From Mycobacterium celatum (GTDB lineage: Bacteria > Actinomycetota > Actinomycetes > Mycobacteriales > Mycobacteriaceae), in NCBI RefSeq assembly GCF_002101595.1, contig NZ_LQOM01000040.1, forward strand, positions 62,001 to 126,000: 64,000 nucleotides of DNA, written 5' to 3'. Below, in pieces: positions 29,037-38,523 of the stretch (positions are counted from its first letter, which is position 1; the number at the start of each line of letters is the position of its first letter). The notes below the pieces were generated by a model that saw only the letters and a list, made by a program, of their open reading frames with translations, was not told the origin of the DNA and did no database searches. The position numbers and the translations under genes were made by a program.

Positions 29037-30259
29037 GCGCCGACGACGAGCGTTCGATCCGGGTTCCCCCTCCGCTGCCTGACGGCGTCGGCCCGGCCAC
29101 CATCGGTGTGCGTGGTGGAATCTTGCGGTCGCAGTTCGAAGAGACCGCCGAGGCAATGTATTTGGCGTCCGGATACGTCTACGAGTCAGCGGCGGCCGCC
29201 GAGAAAGCGTTCACCGGCGAGGTGGACCGCTACGTCTACTCCCGCTACGGCAATCCGACCATCACGATGTTCGAGGAACGGCTGCGGCTGATCGAGGGGG
29301 CGCCGGCGGCGTTCGCCACCGCCAGCGGCATGGCGGCGGTGTTCACTTCGCTGGGCGCATTGTTGGGTGCGGGCGACCGGTTGGTCGCCGCGCGCAGCCT
29401 GTTCGGCTCGTGCTTCGTGGTGTGCAACGAGATCCTGCCGCGCTGGGGAATCGAGACGGTTTTCGTCGACGGCGATGACCTGTCGCAGTGGGAGCAGGCG
29501 CTGTCGGTGCCCACTGCGGCGGTCTTCTTCGAGACGCCGTCGAACCCGATGCAGTCGCTGGTCGACATCGCCGCCGTGGTCGAGATGTCGCATGCTGCCG
29601 GGGCAAAAGTGGTGCTGGACAACGTGTTCGCCACACCACTGCTGCAGCAGGGCTTCCCGCTCGGCGTCGACGTGGTGGTGTACTCGGGAACCAAGCACCT
29701 CGACGGGCAGGGCCGGGTGTTGGGCGGGGCGATCCTCGGCGACAAGGAATACATCGACGGTCCGGTGCAGAAACTGATGCGTCACACCGGCCCCGCGATC
29801 AGTGCCTTCAACGCCTGGATCTTGTTGAAAGGCCTTGAGACGCTGGCTGTTCGGGTCGAGCACGCCAATTCCTCGGCACAGCGTGTCGCCGAGTTCCTGG
29901 AGGGGCATCCTGCGGTGCGTTGGGTGCGCTACCCGTTCTTGCCGTCGCACCCGCAGCACGATCTGGCCAAGCGGCAGATGTCCGGTGGGGGCACCGTGGT
30001 GACCTTCGAACTCGACGCCCCGGAAAGTGCGGCCAAGCAGCGGGCGTTCGACGTGCTGGACAAGCTGCAGCTGATCGACATCTCGAACAACCTCGGCGAC
30101 GCGAAATCGCTTGTCACCCACCCGGCGACCACCACACACCGGGCGATGGGTCCGGAAGGACGAGCGGCGATCGGCCTGGGCGACGGCGTGGTCCGGATCT
30201 CCGTCGGGCTGGAGGATACCGAAGACCTGATCGCCGACCTCGATCGGGCATTGAGCTAA
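29033..30259 (+). CDS. metZ: O-succinylhomoserine sulfhydrylase MetZ
   Basis: PLP enzyme of the Cys/Met metabolism family forming homocysteine from O-succinylhomoserine and sulfide. The 408-residue protein has the family signature YSRYGNPTITMFEERL (about 72-87), the substrate Tyr/Arg region, a PLP-binding lysine at about 221 (YSGTKHLDGQGR) and the C-terminal SLVTHPATTTHRAMGPEGR. ATG 29033 overlaps the rhodanese stop by 4 bp. Synteny with Rv0391 agrees. Confidence 0.95.
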   Translation: MSADDERSIRVPPPLPDGVGPATIGVRGGILRSQFEETAEAMYLASGYVYESAAAAEKAFTGEVDRYVYSRYGNPTITMFEERLRLIEGAPAAFATASGMAAVFTSLGALLGAGDRLVAARSLFGSCFVVCNEILPRWGIETVFVDGDDLSQWEQALSVPTAAVFFETPSNPMQSLVDIAAVVEMSHAAGAKVVLDNVFATPLLQQGFPLGVDVVVYSGTKHLDGQGRVLGGAILGDKEYIDGPVQKLMRHTGPAISAFNAWILLKGLETLAVRVEHANSSAQRVAEFLEGHPAVRWVRYPFLPSHPQHDLAKRQMSGGGTVVTFELDAPESAAKQRAFDVLDKLQLIDISNNLGDAKSLVTHPATTTHRAMGPEGRAAIGLGDGVVRISVGLEDTEDLIADLDRALS

Positions 30260-30337
30260 GTCCCGTAACGATTTTCGCCAGCGGACGGTCGCCAATCGGT
30301 GAATAATCAAGTCAGCACCCGGAAAGGGGGCTGGTCT

Positions 30338-31483
30338 GTGGATCGTCGCAGCATCCTGAAGCTGCCGTTGCTGATGGCCGCAGGTACTGCGCTGGCCCGC
30401 GCACCCCGCGCCGCCGCGGAGGCAGGCCGGTGGTCGGTGGACCGTGCCAATAGCTGGTATCAAGCTCAGGGTTGGCTTGTCGGCGCCAACTACATCACCT
30501 CGAACGCCATCAATCAGCTCGAGATGTTTGCGCCCGACAGCTTCGATCCGCGCCGCATCGACACCGAGTTGGGCTGGGCTCGGCGGTGCGGGTTGAACAC
30601 GGTGCGGGTGTTTCTGCACGACCAGCTCTTTGCACAGGATCGTCGTGGCTTTCAACGACGTCTGTCCCAGTTTGTGGGAATCGCGGCGCGCCACCGTATC
30701 AAACCGCTCTTCGTCTTGTTCGACTCCTGTTGGGATCCGCTGCCCAAAGCCGGTCGGCAGCGCGCGCCGAGGCCGGGCGTGCACAACTCGGGGTGGGTGC
30801 AAAGCCCGGGCGCCGAGCGCCTCAACGACGGGCGCACCCGCGGGCTGCACGACTACGTCACGGGCGTGTTGGCCCAATTCCGCGACGACGACCGCGTTTT
30901 GGGTTGGGATCTGTGGAATGAACCCGACAATCCCGCGCTCGTGTATCGCGATGTCGAGCTGACAAACAAGCAGGAGCTTGTCGCAGATCTGCTTCCCCGG
31001 GTGTTCCGGTGGGCCCGCGAGGTCGATCCGCGTCAACCATTGACGAGTGCCGTGTGGGACGGCAACTGGGCAGACCCGATGCGTCGCAGCGCAATCAGTG
31101 CCATACAACTGGAGCACTCTGACGTGGTCAGTTTCCATTGCTATGACGAACCGGTGCTCTTCGAAAGCCGGATTGCCGAGCTTTCCCCGCTGGGCCGGCC
31201 GATCCTGTGCACCGAGTACATGGCTCGCACTCGCGGCAGCACGATTGACGGAATCTTGCCGATTGCCAAGCGGCGCAATGTCGCCGCGCTCAACTGGGGC
31301 CTGGTCACAGGCAAGACCCAGACCTACTTCCCATGGGATTCCTGGGATCATCCCTACAGCGCGATGCCGAAGGTATGGTTCCACGACCTGCTACTGCCCG
31401 ATGGGCGGCCCTACCAGAACAGCGAGATACAAACGATCCGTGGCCTCGTCGCGTCATCGCGCACGCCGATGACGCCGAGATAA
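30338..31483 (+). CDS. Tat-exported GH5-like glycoside hydrolase, copy 1
   Basis: Predicted secreted beta-glycanase (cellulase/mannanase-type TIM barrel) of 381 residues. The N-terminus VDRRSILKLPLLMAAGTALA is a twin-arginine signal (RRSILK) with cleavage near RAAAEA. Barrel features: NTVRVFLHDQLF, acid/base Glu in GWDLWNEPDNP, FHCYDEP, nucleophile Glu in ILCTEYMAR, and the substrate tryptophans WDSWDHPY. GTG 30338 was chosen because GGAAAGGGG lies 8 nt upstream and the RR motif is then at the right place. It is a tandem paralogue of the next gene. H37Rv lacks both genes between metZ and ndhA as far as I recall. Confidence 0.85.
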   Translation: MDRRSILKLPLLMAAGTALARAPRAAAEAGRWSVDRANSWYQAQGWLVGANYITSNAINQLEMFAPDSFDPRRIDTELGWARRCGLNTVRVFLHDQLFAQDRRGFQRRLSQFVGIAARHRIKPLFVLFDSCWDPLPKAGRQRAPRPGVHNSGWVQSPGAERLNDGRTRGLHDYVTGVLAQFRDDDRVLGWDLWNEPDNPALVYRDVELTNKQELVADLLPRVFRWAREVDPRQPLTSAVWDGNWADPMRRSAISAIQLEHSDVVSFHCYDEPVLFESRIAELSPLGRPILCTEYMARTRGSTIDGILPIAKRRNVAALNWGLVTGKTQTYFPWDSWDHPYSAMPKVWFHDLLLPDGRPYQNSEIQTIRGLVASSRTPMTPR

Positions 31484-31495
31484 CAATTCGTCGAC

Positions 31496-31536
31496 GATCG
31501 CAAGCGCGGCGGAGCCGGGCGCAACGGGTCGCCGCG
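31496..31536. repeat. Interspersed repeat B, copy 2 (intergenic)
   Basis: 41-nt copy (GATCGCAAGCGCGGCGGAGC ... GGGTCGCCGCG), differing from the coding copy at 59420-59460 at two positions. It lies between the two GH5-like paralogues, immediately after the stop of the first. Confidence 0.85.
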
Positions 31537-31603
31537 TAACAATTAAGCGCGACGCGCACAGCAAATACCGGGTCCGTTGCCTGGGGCAACTTATGGTCAC
31601 TTC

Positions 31604-32728
31604 GTGTACCGTCGAACGGTCCTGAAGCTACCGCTACTCATCGCAGCAGGAACAGCATTGACACCAACGCCGCGTATCGCCGCGGAGCCAAGCCGGTGGT
31701 CCGTGGACCGTGCCAATCGCTGGTATCAAGCGCAGGGTTGGCTCGTCGGCGCAAACTACGTGCCCTCCACCGCGATCAATCAGTTGGAGATGTTTCAGGC
31801 CGGCACCTTCGATCCCCGTCGCATCGCTGCCGAACTCGCTGTGGCCCGGCAACATGGCCTCAATACGATGCGCGTGTTCCTGCACGATCAACTCTGGGCA
31901 CAGGACCGCCGGGGCTTCCAAACGCGTCTCGCGCAGTTTGTCGGGATCGCGGCGCGCCACCGGATCAAACCGCTTTTCGTCTTGTTCGACTCCTGCTGGG
32001 ATCCGCACCCCAGATCCGGCCCGCAGCGCGCACCGAAGCCCGGCGTGCACAACTCGGGGTGGGTGCAAAGCCCCGGCGCGGAACGACTCGGCGACCGGCG
32101 CTACATCCCGGTGATGCAGGACTACGTCACGGGGGTGCTGAGCCAATTCCGCAACGACGACCGAATTTTGGGTTGGGATCTCTGGAATGAACCCGACAAT
32201 CCGGCACGGGAGTACCGCTCGGTGGAACGGAGCGACAAGATCGAACTTGTCGCCAATCTGCTTCCGCAGGTGTTCGGCTGGGCTCGTTCGGTCAATCCCG
32301 CTCAGCCGTTGACCAGTGGCGTGTGGAACGGCGAGTGGGGAGATCCGGCAAGCCGCAGCGCAATCAGTAGCATTCAGCTGGACAACTCCGACGTGATCAC
32401 GTTCCACTGCTATGACCAACCCGCGGCATTCGAGTCCAGGATCGACGAGCTTGCCCCGCAGGGGCGGCCGATGCTGTGCACCGAATACATGGCCCGCTCC
32501 CGGGGCAGCACCGTCGACGGCGTCCTGCCAGTCGCCAAGCGGCGCAACGTTGGTGCGATCAATTGGGGGTTTGTCGCCGGCAAGACGCAGACGTATTTGC
32601 CTTGGGACTCATGGGATCACCCATACGCAGCAGTACCGAAGGTGTGGTTTCATGACCTGCTGCGTCCGGACGGACGACCTTTTGCCGACGGCGAGATGCA
32701 AACGATTCAACGACTGGTTGCCATGTAG
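31604..32728 (+). CDS. Tat-exported GH5-like glycoside hydrolase, copy 2
   Basis: Second copy, 374 residues, alignable with the first from end to end. It has a twin-arginine signal VYRRTVLKLPLLIAAGTAL, the same barrel motifs (NTMRVFLHDQLW, acid/base GWDLWNEPDNP, FHCYDQP, nucleophile MLCTEYMAR, WDSWDHPYAA) and the same CWDP and WVQSPGAERL loops. Differences cluster in the loop after GAERL and in the region near WNGEWGDP. GTG 31604 is inferred from the Tat motif; TTG 31577 is possible. The strong similarity points to a recent tandem duplication, with repeat B copy 2 in the spacer. Confidence 0.83.
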   Translation: MYRRTVLKLPLLIAAGTALTPTPRIAAEPSRWSVDRANRWYQAQGWLVGANYVPSTAINQLEMFQAGTFDPRRIAAELAVARQHGLNTMRVFLHDQLWAQDRRGFQTRLAQFVGIAARHRIKPLFVLFDSCWDPHPRSGPQRAPKPGVHNSGWVQSPGAERLGDRRYIPVMQDYVTGVLSQFRNDDRILGWDLWNEPDNPAREYRSVERSDKIELVANLLPQVFGWARSVNPAQPLTSGVWNGEWGDPASRSAISSIQLDNSDVITFHCYDQPAAFESRIDELAPQGRPMLCTEYMARSRGSTVDGVLPVAKRRNVGAINWGFVAGKTQTYLPWDSWDHPYAAVPKVWFHDLLRPDGRPFADGEMQTIQRLVAM

Positions 32729-32755
32729 CCGGTCGGCACTGGCGTCGAATGGCCA

Positions 32756-32813
32756 GTTATCGCACGCTTTTTCGCGATTAGCGTGCGCTAACTTCCCACT
32801 CGAGGAAGTGGGA
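32756..32813. terminator. Two adjacent hairpins between convergent GH5-like and ndhA genes
   Basis: Hairpin 1: GTTATCGCACGCT (32756-32768) with AGCGTGCGCTAAC (32780-32792), 12 of 13 paired, loop TTTTCGCGATT. Hairpin 2: TCCCACT (32794-32800) with AGTGGGA (32807-32813), loop CGAGGA, abutting the ndhA stop. Together they form a plausible bidirectional terminator. Confidence 0.6.
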
Positions 32814-32814
32814 G

Positions 32815-34212
32815 CTAGCCGGCCGCCTCCTGCTCGGCTTCCTCGGCTTCTTCGGCGGCCGCCAGAGCTCCCTGCTGTCCTGCCTGCAGCTGTTGCATTG
32901 CCTGCCTGGCGTAGATCATCTGGCTTGTGATGGCCATCTGGCCGCGACTGTGCCCGAGGAATGTGATGAACCAGGCAATGACGGTGGTGAAACGGTTCTT
33001 GTGGCCGACCAGGTAGTAGAGGTGCAGCACCAGCCAGGCGAGCCAGGCAATGAAGCCACCGAATTCGATCTTGCCGACCTGCGCGACGGCGCTGAATCGC
33101 GATACCGTGGCCATGCTGCCTTTGTCGAAGTACTCGAACGGCTTGCGTGTCGCCGGATCGTCGTGACCCTTGAGCGCGCGTTTGATGCATTTTGTCGCGT
33201 AGTGCGCGCCCTGGATCGCGCCTTGCGCCATCCCGGGGACACCGGGCACGGCCATCAGATCGCCGACGACGAAGACGTACGGGTGACCCTTGACCGTCAG
33301 GTCGGGCTCCACCACAACCCTTCCCGCGCGGTCGACTTTGGTGCCGTCGGACTGCTCGGCAATCATCATGCCGAGCGGGCTGGCCTGCACGCCGGCCGAC
33401 CACACCTTGCAGGCGCAGTCGATACGGCGCTCGCCGCCGTCCTTGTCCTTGACCGTGATGCCGCGGTAGTCGACGTTCGTCACCATTGCGTTGAGCTGGA
33501 TCTCGACGCCCATCTTTTCAAGCCGCCGTTGTGCTTTGGCGCCCAGCTTCTCGCCCATCGGCGGCAGCACGGCCGGCGCCGCGTCGAGCAGGATCACCAG
33601 GCACTCGCTCGGGTCGATGGTGCGGAATGCCCCGGCCAGGGTGCGCTCGGCGAGTTCGGCGATCTGGCCGGCCAATTCGACGCCGGTGGGCCCGGCGCCG
33701 ATGACGACGAAGGTCAGGCGGCGTTCGCGCTCGGCGTGATCCGTCGCGACCTCCGCCGCCTCGAACGCGCCGAGGATACGGCCGCGCAACTCAAGGGCAT
33801 CGTCGATGGTTTTCATGCCGGGCGCGTAGGTGGCGAAATGATCGTTGCCGAAATAAGACTGCTGAGCACCGGCGGCCACGATGAGGCTGTCGAAGGGGGT
33901 CACCGTGTGAGCGGTCATCAGACGCGACGTGACGGTGTTTGCCTGCAGGTCGATCGCCTCGACGTCGCCCAGTATCACCCGGACGTTCTTCTGCTTCCGT
34001 AAGACCAGTCGGGTGGTCGGAGCGATCTCTCCTTCGGACAAGATGCCGGTGGCCACCTGATACAGCAGCGGCTGGAACAGGTGGCTGGTCGTTTTCGAGA
34101 TCAGCGTGACGTCGACGTCGGCCCGCTTGAGCGCCTTGGCCGCGGCCAGGCCACCGAACCCCGACCCGATGATGACGACGCGATAAGGCTGGTCGGCAGT
34201 CGGCATATTCAT
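32815..34212 (-). CDS. ndhA: Type II NADH dehydrogenase (NDH-2)
   Basis: Non-proton-pumping NADH:menaquinone oxidoreductase on the inner face of the membrane. The 465-residue protein has the FAD dinucleotide motif VVIIGSGFGGLAAAKAL (about 12-28), the NADH motif VVIGAGPTGVELAG (about 168-181), the quinone-site AQGAIQGAHYA, and a hydrophobic C-terminal membrane anchor (FIAWLAWLVLHLYYLVG). It ends in a long Gln/Ala/Glu tail. Named ndhA because it occupies the Rv0392c position after metZ; the paralogue Ndh is equally similar in fold. The start is 6 bp after the decarboxylase stop, so the two are probably cotranscribed, which differs from H37Rv. Confidence 0.92.
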   Translation of the reverse strand: MNMPTADQPYRVVIIGSGFGGLAAAKALKRADVDVTLISKTTSHLFQPLLYQVATGILSEGEIAPTTRLVLRKQKNVRVILGDVEAIDLQANTVTSRLMTAHTVTPFDSLIVAAGAQQSYFGNDHFATYAPGMKTIDDALELRGRILGAFEAAEVATDHAERERRLTFVVIGAGPTGVELAGQIAELAERTLAGAFRTIDPSECLVILLDAAPAVLPPMGEKLGAKAQRRLEKMGVEIQLNAMVTNVDYRGITVKDKDGGERRIDCACKVWSAGVQASPLGMMIAEQSDGTKVDRAGRVVVEPDLTVKGHPYVFVVGDLMAVPGVPGMAQGAIQGAHYATKCIKRALKGHDDPATRKPFEYFDKGSMATVSRFSAVAQVGKIEFGGFIAWLAWLVLHLYYLVGHKNRFTTVIAWFITFLGHSRGQMAITSQMIYARQAMQQLQAGQQGALAAAEEAEEAEQEAAG

Positions 34213-34218
34213 CCTCTC

Positions 34219-37005
34219 TCAGGCGATTTCGGCGGCTGCAGCGCTGGCCTTGCCCAGGCGGCTCCACGGGCGCACATTGGCCTCGGCCATCTCCATCGCC
34301 TTGGCCGTGAACACCCGGAAGCCCAGATGCGGCTTGTATCCATGTATTTCGCGGGTGTCCAGCGCGCGAATGAACGCCAGGATCTGCCGGCTGAAGACTT
34401 GTCCGGGCACCAGAATCGGGAATCCCGGCGGATACGGGGTGACGAACGTGGCCGAGACCACCTGTTGCCCGGACTCCATCCGCTCCTCGACCTCGTCGCC
34501 GGAAAGATACTCGCAGAACGTGTCGTCGTAGCCGAGGTAGAACGCCCGCCGGACATCGCCGTCGGGAGTGGATTCGTTGCCGTCGTAGTGTTCGGTGAAA
34601 CACGAATGGAATCCGCTGAAGTCCGGCAAGGGCGCCGACGGACTGGTCAGCCGCAGCACTGCCCGCTCGTGATGAGCGCGGTCGGTCAAACTCATGTCGG
34701 CGATCCGGTCGTCGAGCTCCTGGGCCAGCTTGACCAGAACCTCCACCAGGTAGGCCACCGAGCTGCGGGTGGTTCCGATGTTGGTCATGAACAGCACGGT
34801 GTTGCGCGACGTCTTGTTGATCTGCACGCCGTAACGGTCCATCAGCTCGGTGCGTTTGAAGGTGTCGCCGTCGATTCCGGTGCCGGCGATGTAGAGCGTG
34901 ATGCGGCTTGGGTCGAGCACGAACTCGTCCTGCTCCCACGCGGTGGCCATGTTGCGCAGACCGGTGCGCAGCGGCTGGTCCAGACCGGATGGCCGGAACT
35001 CCGCCGGGATCATTTCGCCCGTCGACAGGCAATGCATGTACTTACTCAGCAGCGGGTGCTTGTCGATCGCGTCGCGCAGCTGCATGGCGTTCTCCACCTG
35101 CTTTTGCACCAGCTCCACGCCTTCCAGGTCCGCCTGGCGTCGCCCGATATCCAGGGAGGCGAGCACCTGGTAGTTCGGCGAGGTCGACGTGTGCGCCATG
35201 TAGGCCTCGTGGAAGGGCTCTTCGACCTTCTGGTCGAAATCCTGGTCGTAGACATGGATCATCGACCCCTGCCGCAGCGAAGTCAGCGTCTTGTGCGTGG
35301 ACTGCGTCGCGTACACCCGTACCCGCGCGCTGGCCGGGTCGGGCAGCAGGCGGGTGTTCAGCAGCGTCTCGTCGTCGGCGCCGGCCATCTTCTCGGCGTA
35401 ATCCAGGTAGGCCTTACGATGCTCCGGTGAGCGCAGCCGCTCACGGATCATCCGCGCCGCGTGCATGGCGGTGCGTCTGCGGTACACGTGATGGAACCGG
35501 GCGAACGCGAACCATGCTTCGTCCCAAAGGAATACGAGGTCCGGCTTGATCGCCAGGCATTCCTCCATCACCCGCTCGACGTCGTAGACGATGCCGTCGA
35601 ACGTGCAGTTGGTCAGCGTCAACACCTTGACGCGGTCCAGCTTTCCGGCGGCGCGCAGCGCCAGCAGCCGGGATTTGATCTCGCGCAACGGAACCGCGCC
35701 GTACATCGAATACTGGTTGAGCGGATACGCGTCCAAATAGGTGACCTGGGCGCCGGCCATCATCAGCCCGTAGTGGTGCGACTGGTGGCAGTTGCGGTCC
35801 ACCAGCACGATGTCACCGGGAGCCACCAGCGCCTGTTCGACGATCTTGTTGGCGGTCGAGGTGCCGTTGGTGACGAAGTAGGTGTGCTTGGACCCGAAGG
35901 TGCGGGCGGCCTGCGCCTGTGCCTCCCGCAGTGGCCCGGTGGGCTCCAGCAGCGAGTCGAGCCCGCCGCACGTGGCTGAGGTTTCGGCCAGGAACACTTC
36001 CAGCCCGTAGAAGTCGATCATGTCGGTGATCCAGTGCGAGCCGACGATCGACTTGCCCTGCGAGATCGGCAGCGCGTGGAACACCCCGGTCGGGCGGTGG
36101 CTGTATTCGCGCAGCGCCGAGAAGAACGGCGTGCGATAGCGCGCGGCGATCCCCTCCAACAGGGACAGGTGCTGGTCGAGCCCGGCCTCGCCGCCGTGGA
36201 AGACCCGCCGGAAGTGGTGGCCGAGCCGGGCGGCGACGTCCTCCACCTCGAGCTCGGTGATCAGGTACAGGTCGATCTCGGGCCGGCTGTCCTTGATGGC
36301 CTGGGCCAGGATCGCGGCCCGCTCCTCGGGCGAATGCTCGGCCAGATCCTCGGCGATGTGTGCGTCCACGAAGTGCGACAGCGACGACAGGTCGCGGCGT
36401 GAGCGATGAGCGAACCGCCGGGTGATCGCGCATGCCTGCACGCTCGCGTTGAGCCGCGCGGCGATCACCGCCTCGTCGCCGCTGCCGACCACCACGATTT
36501 CGTAGACGAACGCGTCGTCCGGCCGACGACGGGCGTGAATCTCGTTGCGCAGCGCGCGTTCCTGCGCCTCGGTCATCGTCGCCACGATCAGCAACTCGAA
36601 GTACGGGCGGGCGGACCGGTGCAAGCCGAGCACCTCGAGGGCGCCCTCGTCGGGGCCGAGTGCGTCGGTCTCGCTCTCGAGCGGCGATGTCAGCAGGCCG
36701 CTGCGGTACGACTCGGTGACCAGCGCCCGGTTGATCTTCGAGACCGCCCTGCCGAACGCCTCGTAGGCACCGGTGGTGAAGAGTCGCAGCGTCTGCCCGA
36801 AAACGTGGATGCCGGGGAAGGCCCAGTACCGTTCGAACGGCCGCAATTGCGCCAGCAGCCCCTCGACCAGACCGGTCAACTCGGTGAGATCGTTGCCGCG
36901 CGCCGCGGTGATCGCGAGCCGCCTGCTCGCCTCTTCGAGCCGGCACCAGGCATCGGCGCGGAACTGCCACGCGGTGTTGTAGGCATGCGGAATTACGTCA
37001 GCCAT
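34219..37005 (-). CDS. Large PLP-dependent Orn/Lys/Arg-type decarboxylase (Rv2531c-like)
   Basis: Fold-type I amino-acid decarboxylase of 928 residues. About 300 N-terminal residues include a receiver/wing-like region. The catalytic core follows: GSHWITDMIDFYGLEVF, TYFVTNGTSTANKIV, DRNCHQSHHYG (stacking His), FLWDEAWFAF (Asp binding the pyridine N), and the Schiff-base Lys572 in TQSTHKTLTSLRQGS. A C-terminal domain ends TPYPPGFPILVPGQVF (substrate-site motif of this family). The product (putrescine, cadaverine or agmatine) is not decidable. It resembles the Rv2531c class. It precedes ndhA with a 6-bp gap and lies in the same direction as an amine oxidase, suggesting amine formation and oxidation (inference). 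Confidence 0.9.
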   Translation of the reverse strand: MADVIPHAYNTAWQFRADAWCRLEEASRRLAITAARGNDLTELTGLVEGLLAQLRPFERYWAFPGIHVFGQTLRLFTTGAYEAFGRAVSKINRALVTESYRSGLLTSPLESETDALGPDEGALEVLGLHRSARPYFELLIVATMTEAQERALRNEIHARRRPDDAFVYEIVVVGSGDEAVIAARLNASVQACAITRRFAHRSRRDLSSLSHFVDAHIAEDLAEHSPEERAAILAQAIKDSRPEIDLYLITELEVEDVAARLGHHFRRVFHGGEAGLDQHLSLLEGIAARYRTPFFSALREYSHRPTGVFHALPISQGKSIVGSHWITDMIDFYGLEVFLAETSATCGGLDSLLEPTGPLREAQAQAARTFGSKHTYFVTNGTSTANKIVEQALVAPGDIVLVDRNCHQSHHYGLMMAGAQVTYLDAYPLNQYSMYGAVPLREIKSRLLALRAAGKLDRVKVLTLTNCTFDGIVYDVERVMEECLAIKPDLVFLWDEAWFAFARFHHVYRRRTAMHAARMIRERLRSPEHRKAYLDYAEKMAGADDETLLNTRLLPDPASARVRVYATQSTHKTLTSLRQGSMIHVYDQDFDQKVEEPFHEAYMAHTSTSPNYQVLASLDIGRRQADLEGVELVQKQVENAMQLRDAIDKHPLLSKYMHCLSTGEMIPAEFRPSGLDQPLRTGLRNMATAWEQDEFVLDPSRITLYIAGTGIDGDTFKRTELMDRYGVQINKTSRNTVLFMTNIGTTRSSVAYLVEVLVKLAQELDDRIADMSLTDRAHHERAVLRLTSPSAPLPDFSGFHSCFTEHYDGNESTPDGDVRRAFYLGYDDTFCEYLSGDEVEERMESGQQVVSATFVTPYPPGFPILVPGQVFSRQILAFIRALDTREIHGYKPHLGFRVFTAKAMEMAEANVRPWSRLGKASAAAAEIA

Positions 37006-37081
37006 CTCAAGCCTCCACCCCGATGGTCGCTATGCCACCAGGCTAGGCCGATGCCGCAGTTCAGGTTGGGTTTTGCGGGAC

Positions 37082-37939
37082 TCAGTCCTTGTGCTCGACG
37101 ACGCCGGTCGCGTGTTGGGCACGGTTCTCATAAGCCGCCCGCGCGGTGGTGTCGACGTTGAGGAAAACCGTGTCGGTGCCCGCCTTCTTGCCCAGCCAGC
37201 GACGGCTCCGCGCCGGCAACAGCAGCGTCAGCATGCCGATGACCCGTGACGAACCCGGAACGGACACTTGGGCTTTCGGTTTGTCGAGGACTTTGACGAT
37301 CGCCGCGGCGACATCCTCGGGCTGCACCGGCTTGGTCGCGGCCGTGGTGTGGGTGCCCGAAATCAGCTCGGTGTTGGTGAATGTCGGCAGCACAGCGGTG
37401 ACGTCGACGCCCTGTGAGGCGAATTCGTCGGCCATCGCGGAGGTGAGCCCGACGACCGCGAACTTGGTGCCGGCGTAGACCACCTGGCCCGGCACCGCCA
37501 CGATTCCGGCCATCGAGGCGATGTTGACGATGTGCCCGCTGCGGCGCTTCACCATCTCGGGCAGCACCAGCTGACAACCGGTGAGCACGCCGTAGAAGTT
37601 CACCTCGATCGACGAGCGGATGGCATCCTGCGAGAGCTCCAGGAACGGCCCGACCGGCATCACGCCGGCGTTGTTGATCAGCACGTCGATGTGTCCGCCG
37701 CCGTCGGCGCGGGCCTTGTCGAGGAACGCGGCAAACGATTCGCGGTCGGTGACGTCGAGCGGATGACCCGACACCGAGCCCAGGCCGCTGATGTCCTTGA
37801 CGGCCTGCTCGAGGACGTCGACGTCGCGGTCGCCGATGACCACCCGCGCGCCGCGCGCCAGCAGCGCCTTGGCCGTCGCGTACCCGATCCCGCGGGCAGC
37901 ACCGGTGATGACGACGGTCTTACCCCTGATGTTGTCCAT
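37082..37939 (-). CDS. Short-chain dehydrogenase/reductase
   Basis: Classical SDR of 285 residues: cofactor motif TGAARGIG (about 11-18), Asp after strand 2 (VVIGDRDVD, favouring NAD), NNAGVMPVG, catalytic NIASMAG and YAGTKFA. The C-terminal 50 residues (LLLPARSRRWLGKKAG) are basic and hydrophobic, as in many mycobacterial SDRs. ATG 37939 (MDNIRGKTVV) is preferred over the ATG 8 codons earlier. It is 76 bp upstream of the decarboxylase gene. The substrate is unknown. Confidence 0.88.
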   Translation of the reverse strand: MDNIRGKTVVITGAARGIGYATAKALLARGARVVIGDRDVDVLEQAVKDISGLGSVSGHPLDVTDRESFAAFLDKARADGGGHIDVLINNAGVMPVGPFLELSQDAIRSSIEVNFYGVLTGCQLVLPEMVKRRSGHIVNIASMAGIVAVPGQVVYAGTKFAVVGLTSAMADEFASQGVDVTAVLPTFTNTELISGTHTTAATKPVQPEDVAAAIVKVLDKPKAQVSVPGSSRVIGMLTLLLPARSRRWLGKKAGTDTVFLNVDTTARAAYENRAQHATGVVEHKD

Positions 37940-38004
37940 GGCGACGGACTTTACAGGTGTCAAGTTCTGTGCGGAAGAGCCTGCCGATTGCGGCGCGAGC
38001 GTGT

Positions 38005-38439
38005 TCAGGCGCGGCGTTCGGCGGCGGTGATGCCGCCCTTGAGGAGTTCGTCGATGACCTTCCTGAACAGGGGCAGCATCAGCCGGTCAACACCGGGGAT
38101 CTTCATCGTTGACCGTAAATGCCAGCTGACCTCGGTCCCTCTGTCTGCTTCACGCAGCTGGATCGTGCCGATGTGATTCCGTGTCGGTGCGCCTGAGAGC
38201 ATCCTGTACGCGTAGCGGGTGGGTCGCTCATACTCGATGATCTCCTCGACGAATGGGGGTCCGATCACCACCAGACGTCTGATCGCGCCGACACCGTTTG
38301 GTGCGGGGGTTCCCTCACGATCGAGCGTGCTGCGCCGGCATGCCCACATGTAGTCGGCGATCCCGCGGTGGTCGGTCATGGCGTCGAACACGGTCTCGAT
38401 CGGCGCCGTGGAGGTCCGGGTCAGGGTGAACTCAATCAT
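38005..38439 (-). CDS. SRPBCC (START-like) family protein, member 2
   Basis: Small ligand-binding helix-grip protein of 144 residues (polyketide cyclase/dehydrase-like). Typical pattern: an N-terminal strand IEFTLTRTSTAPIETVFDAM, middle YEYRPTRYAYRMLSG-like strands (YERPTRYAYRML), then GTEVSWHLRSTMKIPGVDRL and a long C-terminal helix (FRKVIDELLKG). It binds hydrophobic ligands in this superfamily; the ligand is unknown. It is on the same strand as its neighbours in the amine-oxidase cluster, and a second, divergent SRPBCC gene lies at 40027-40524. Confidence 0.85.
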   Translation of the reverse strand: MIEFTLTRTSTAPIETVFDAMTDHRGIADYMWACRRSTLDREGTPAPNGVGAIRRLVVIGPPFVEEIIEYERPTRYAYRMLSGAPTRNHIGTIQLREADRGTEVSWHLRSTMKIPGVDRLMLPLFRKVIDELLKGGITAAERRA

Positions 38440-38523
38440 CCGCAGTCCATGCTGCCGATACGCGCTGCCGGTATCCGGTTGTCCGCCGTCATGATCCGTC
38501 CCTTCGATGAGCGCGCGCCGACC

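Noticed and set aside
29186..31384. 732-codon open frame antisense to metZ and the first GH5-like gene
   Set aside because: A GC-rich codon-bias shadow: no family motif, and it spans two well-supported genes on the other strand.
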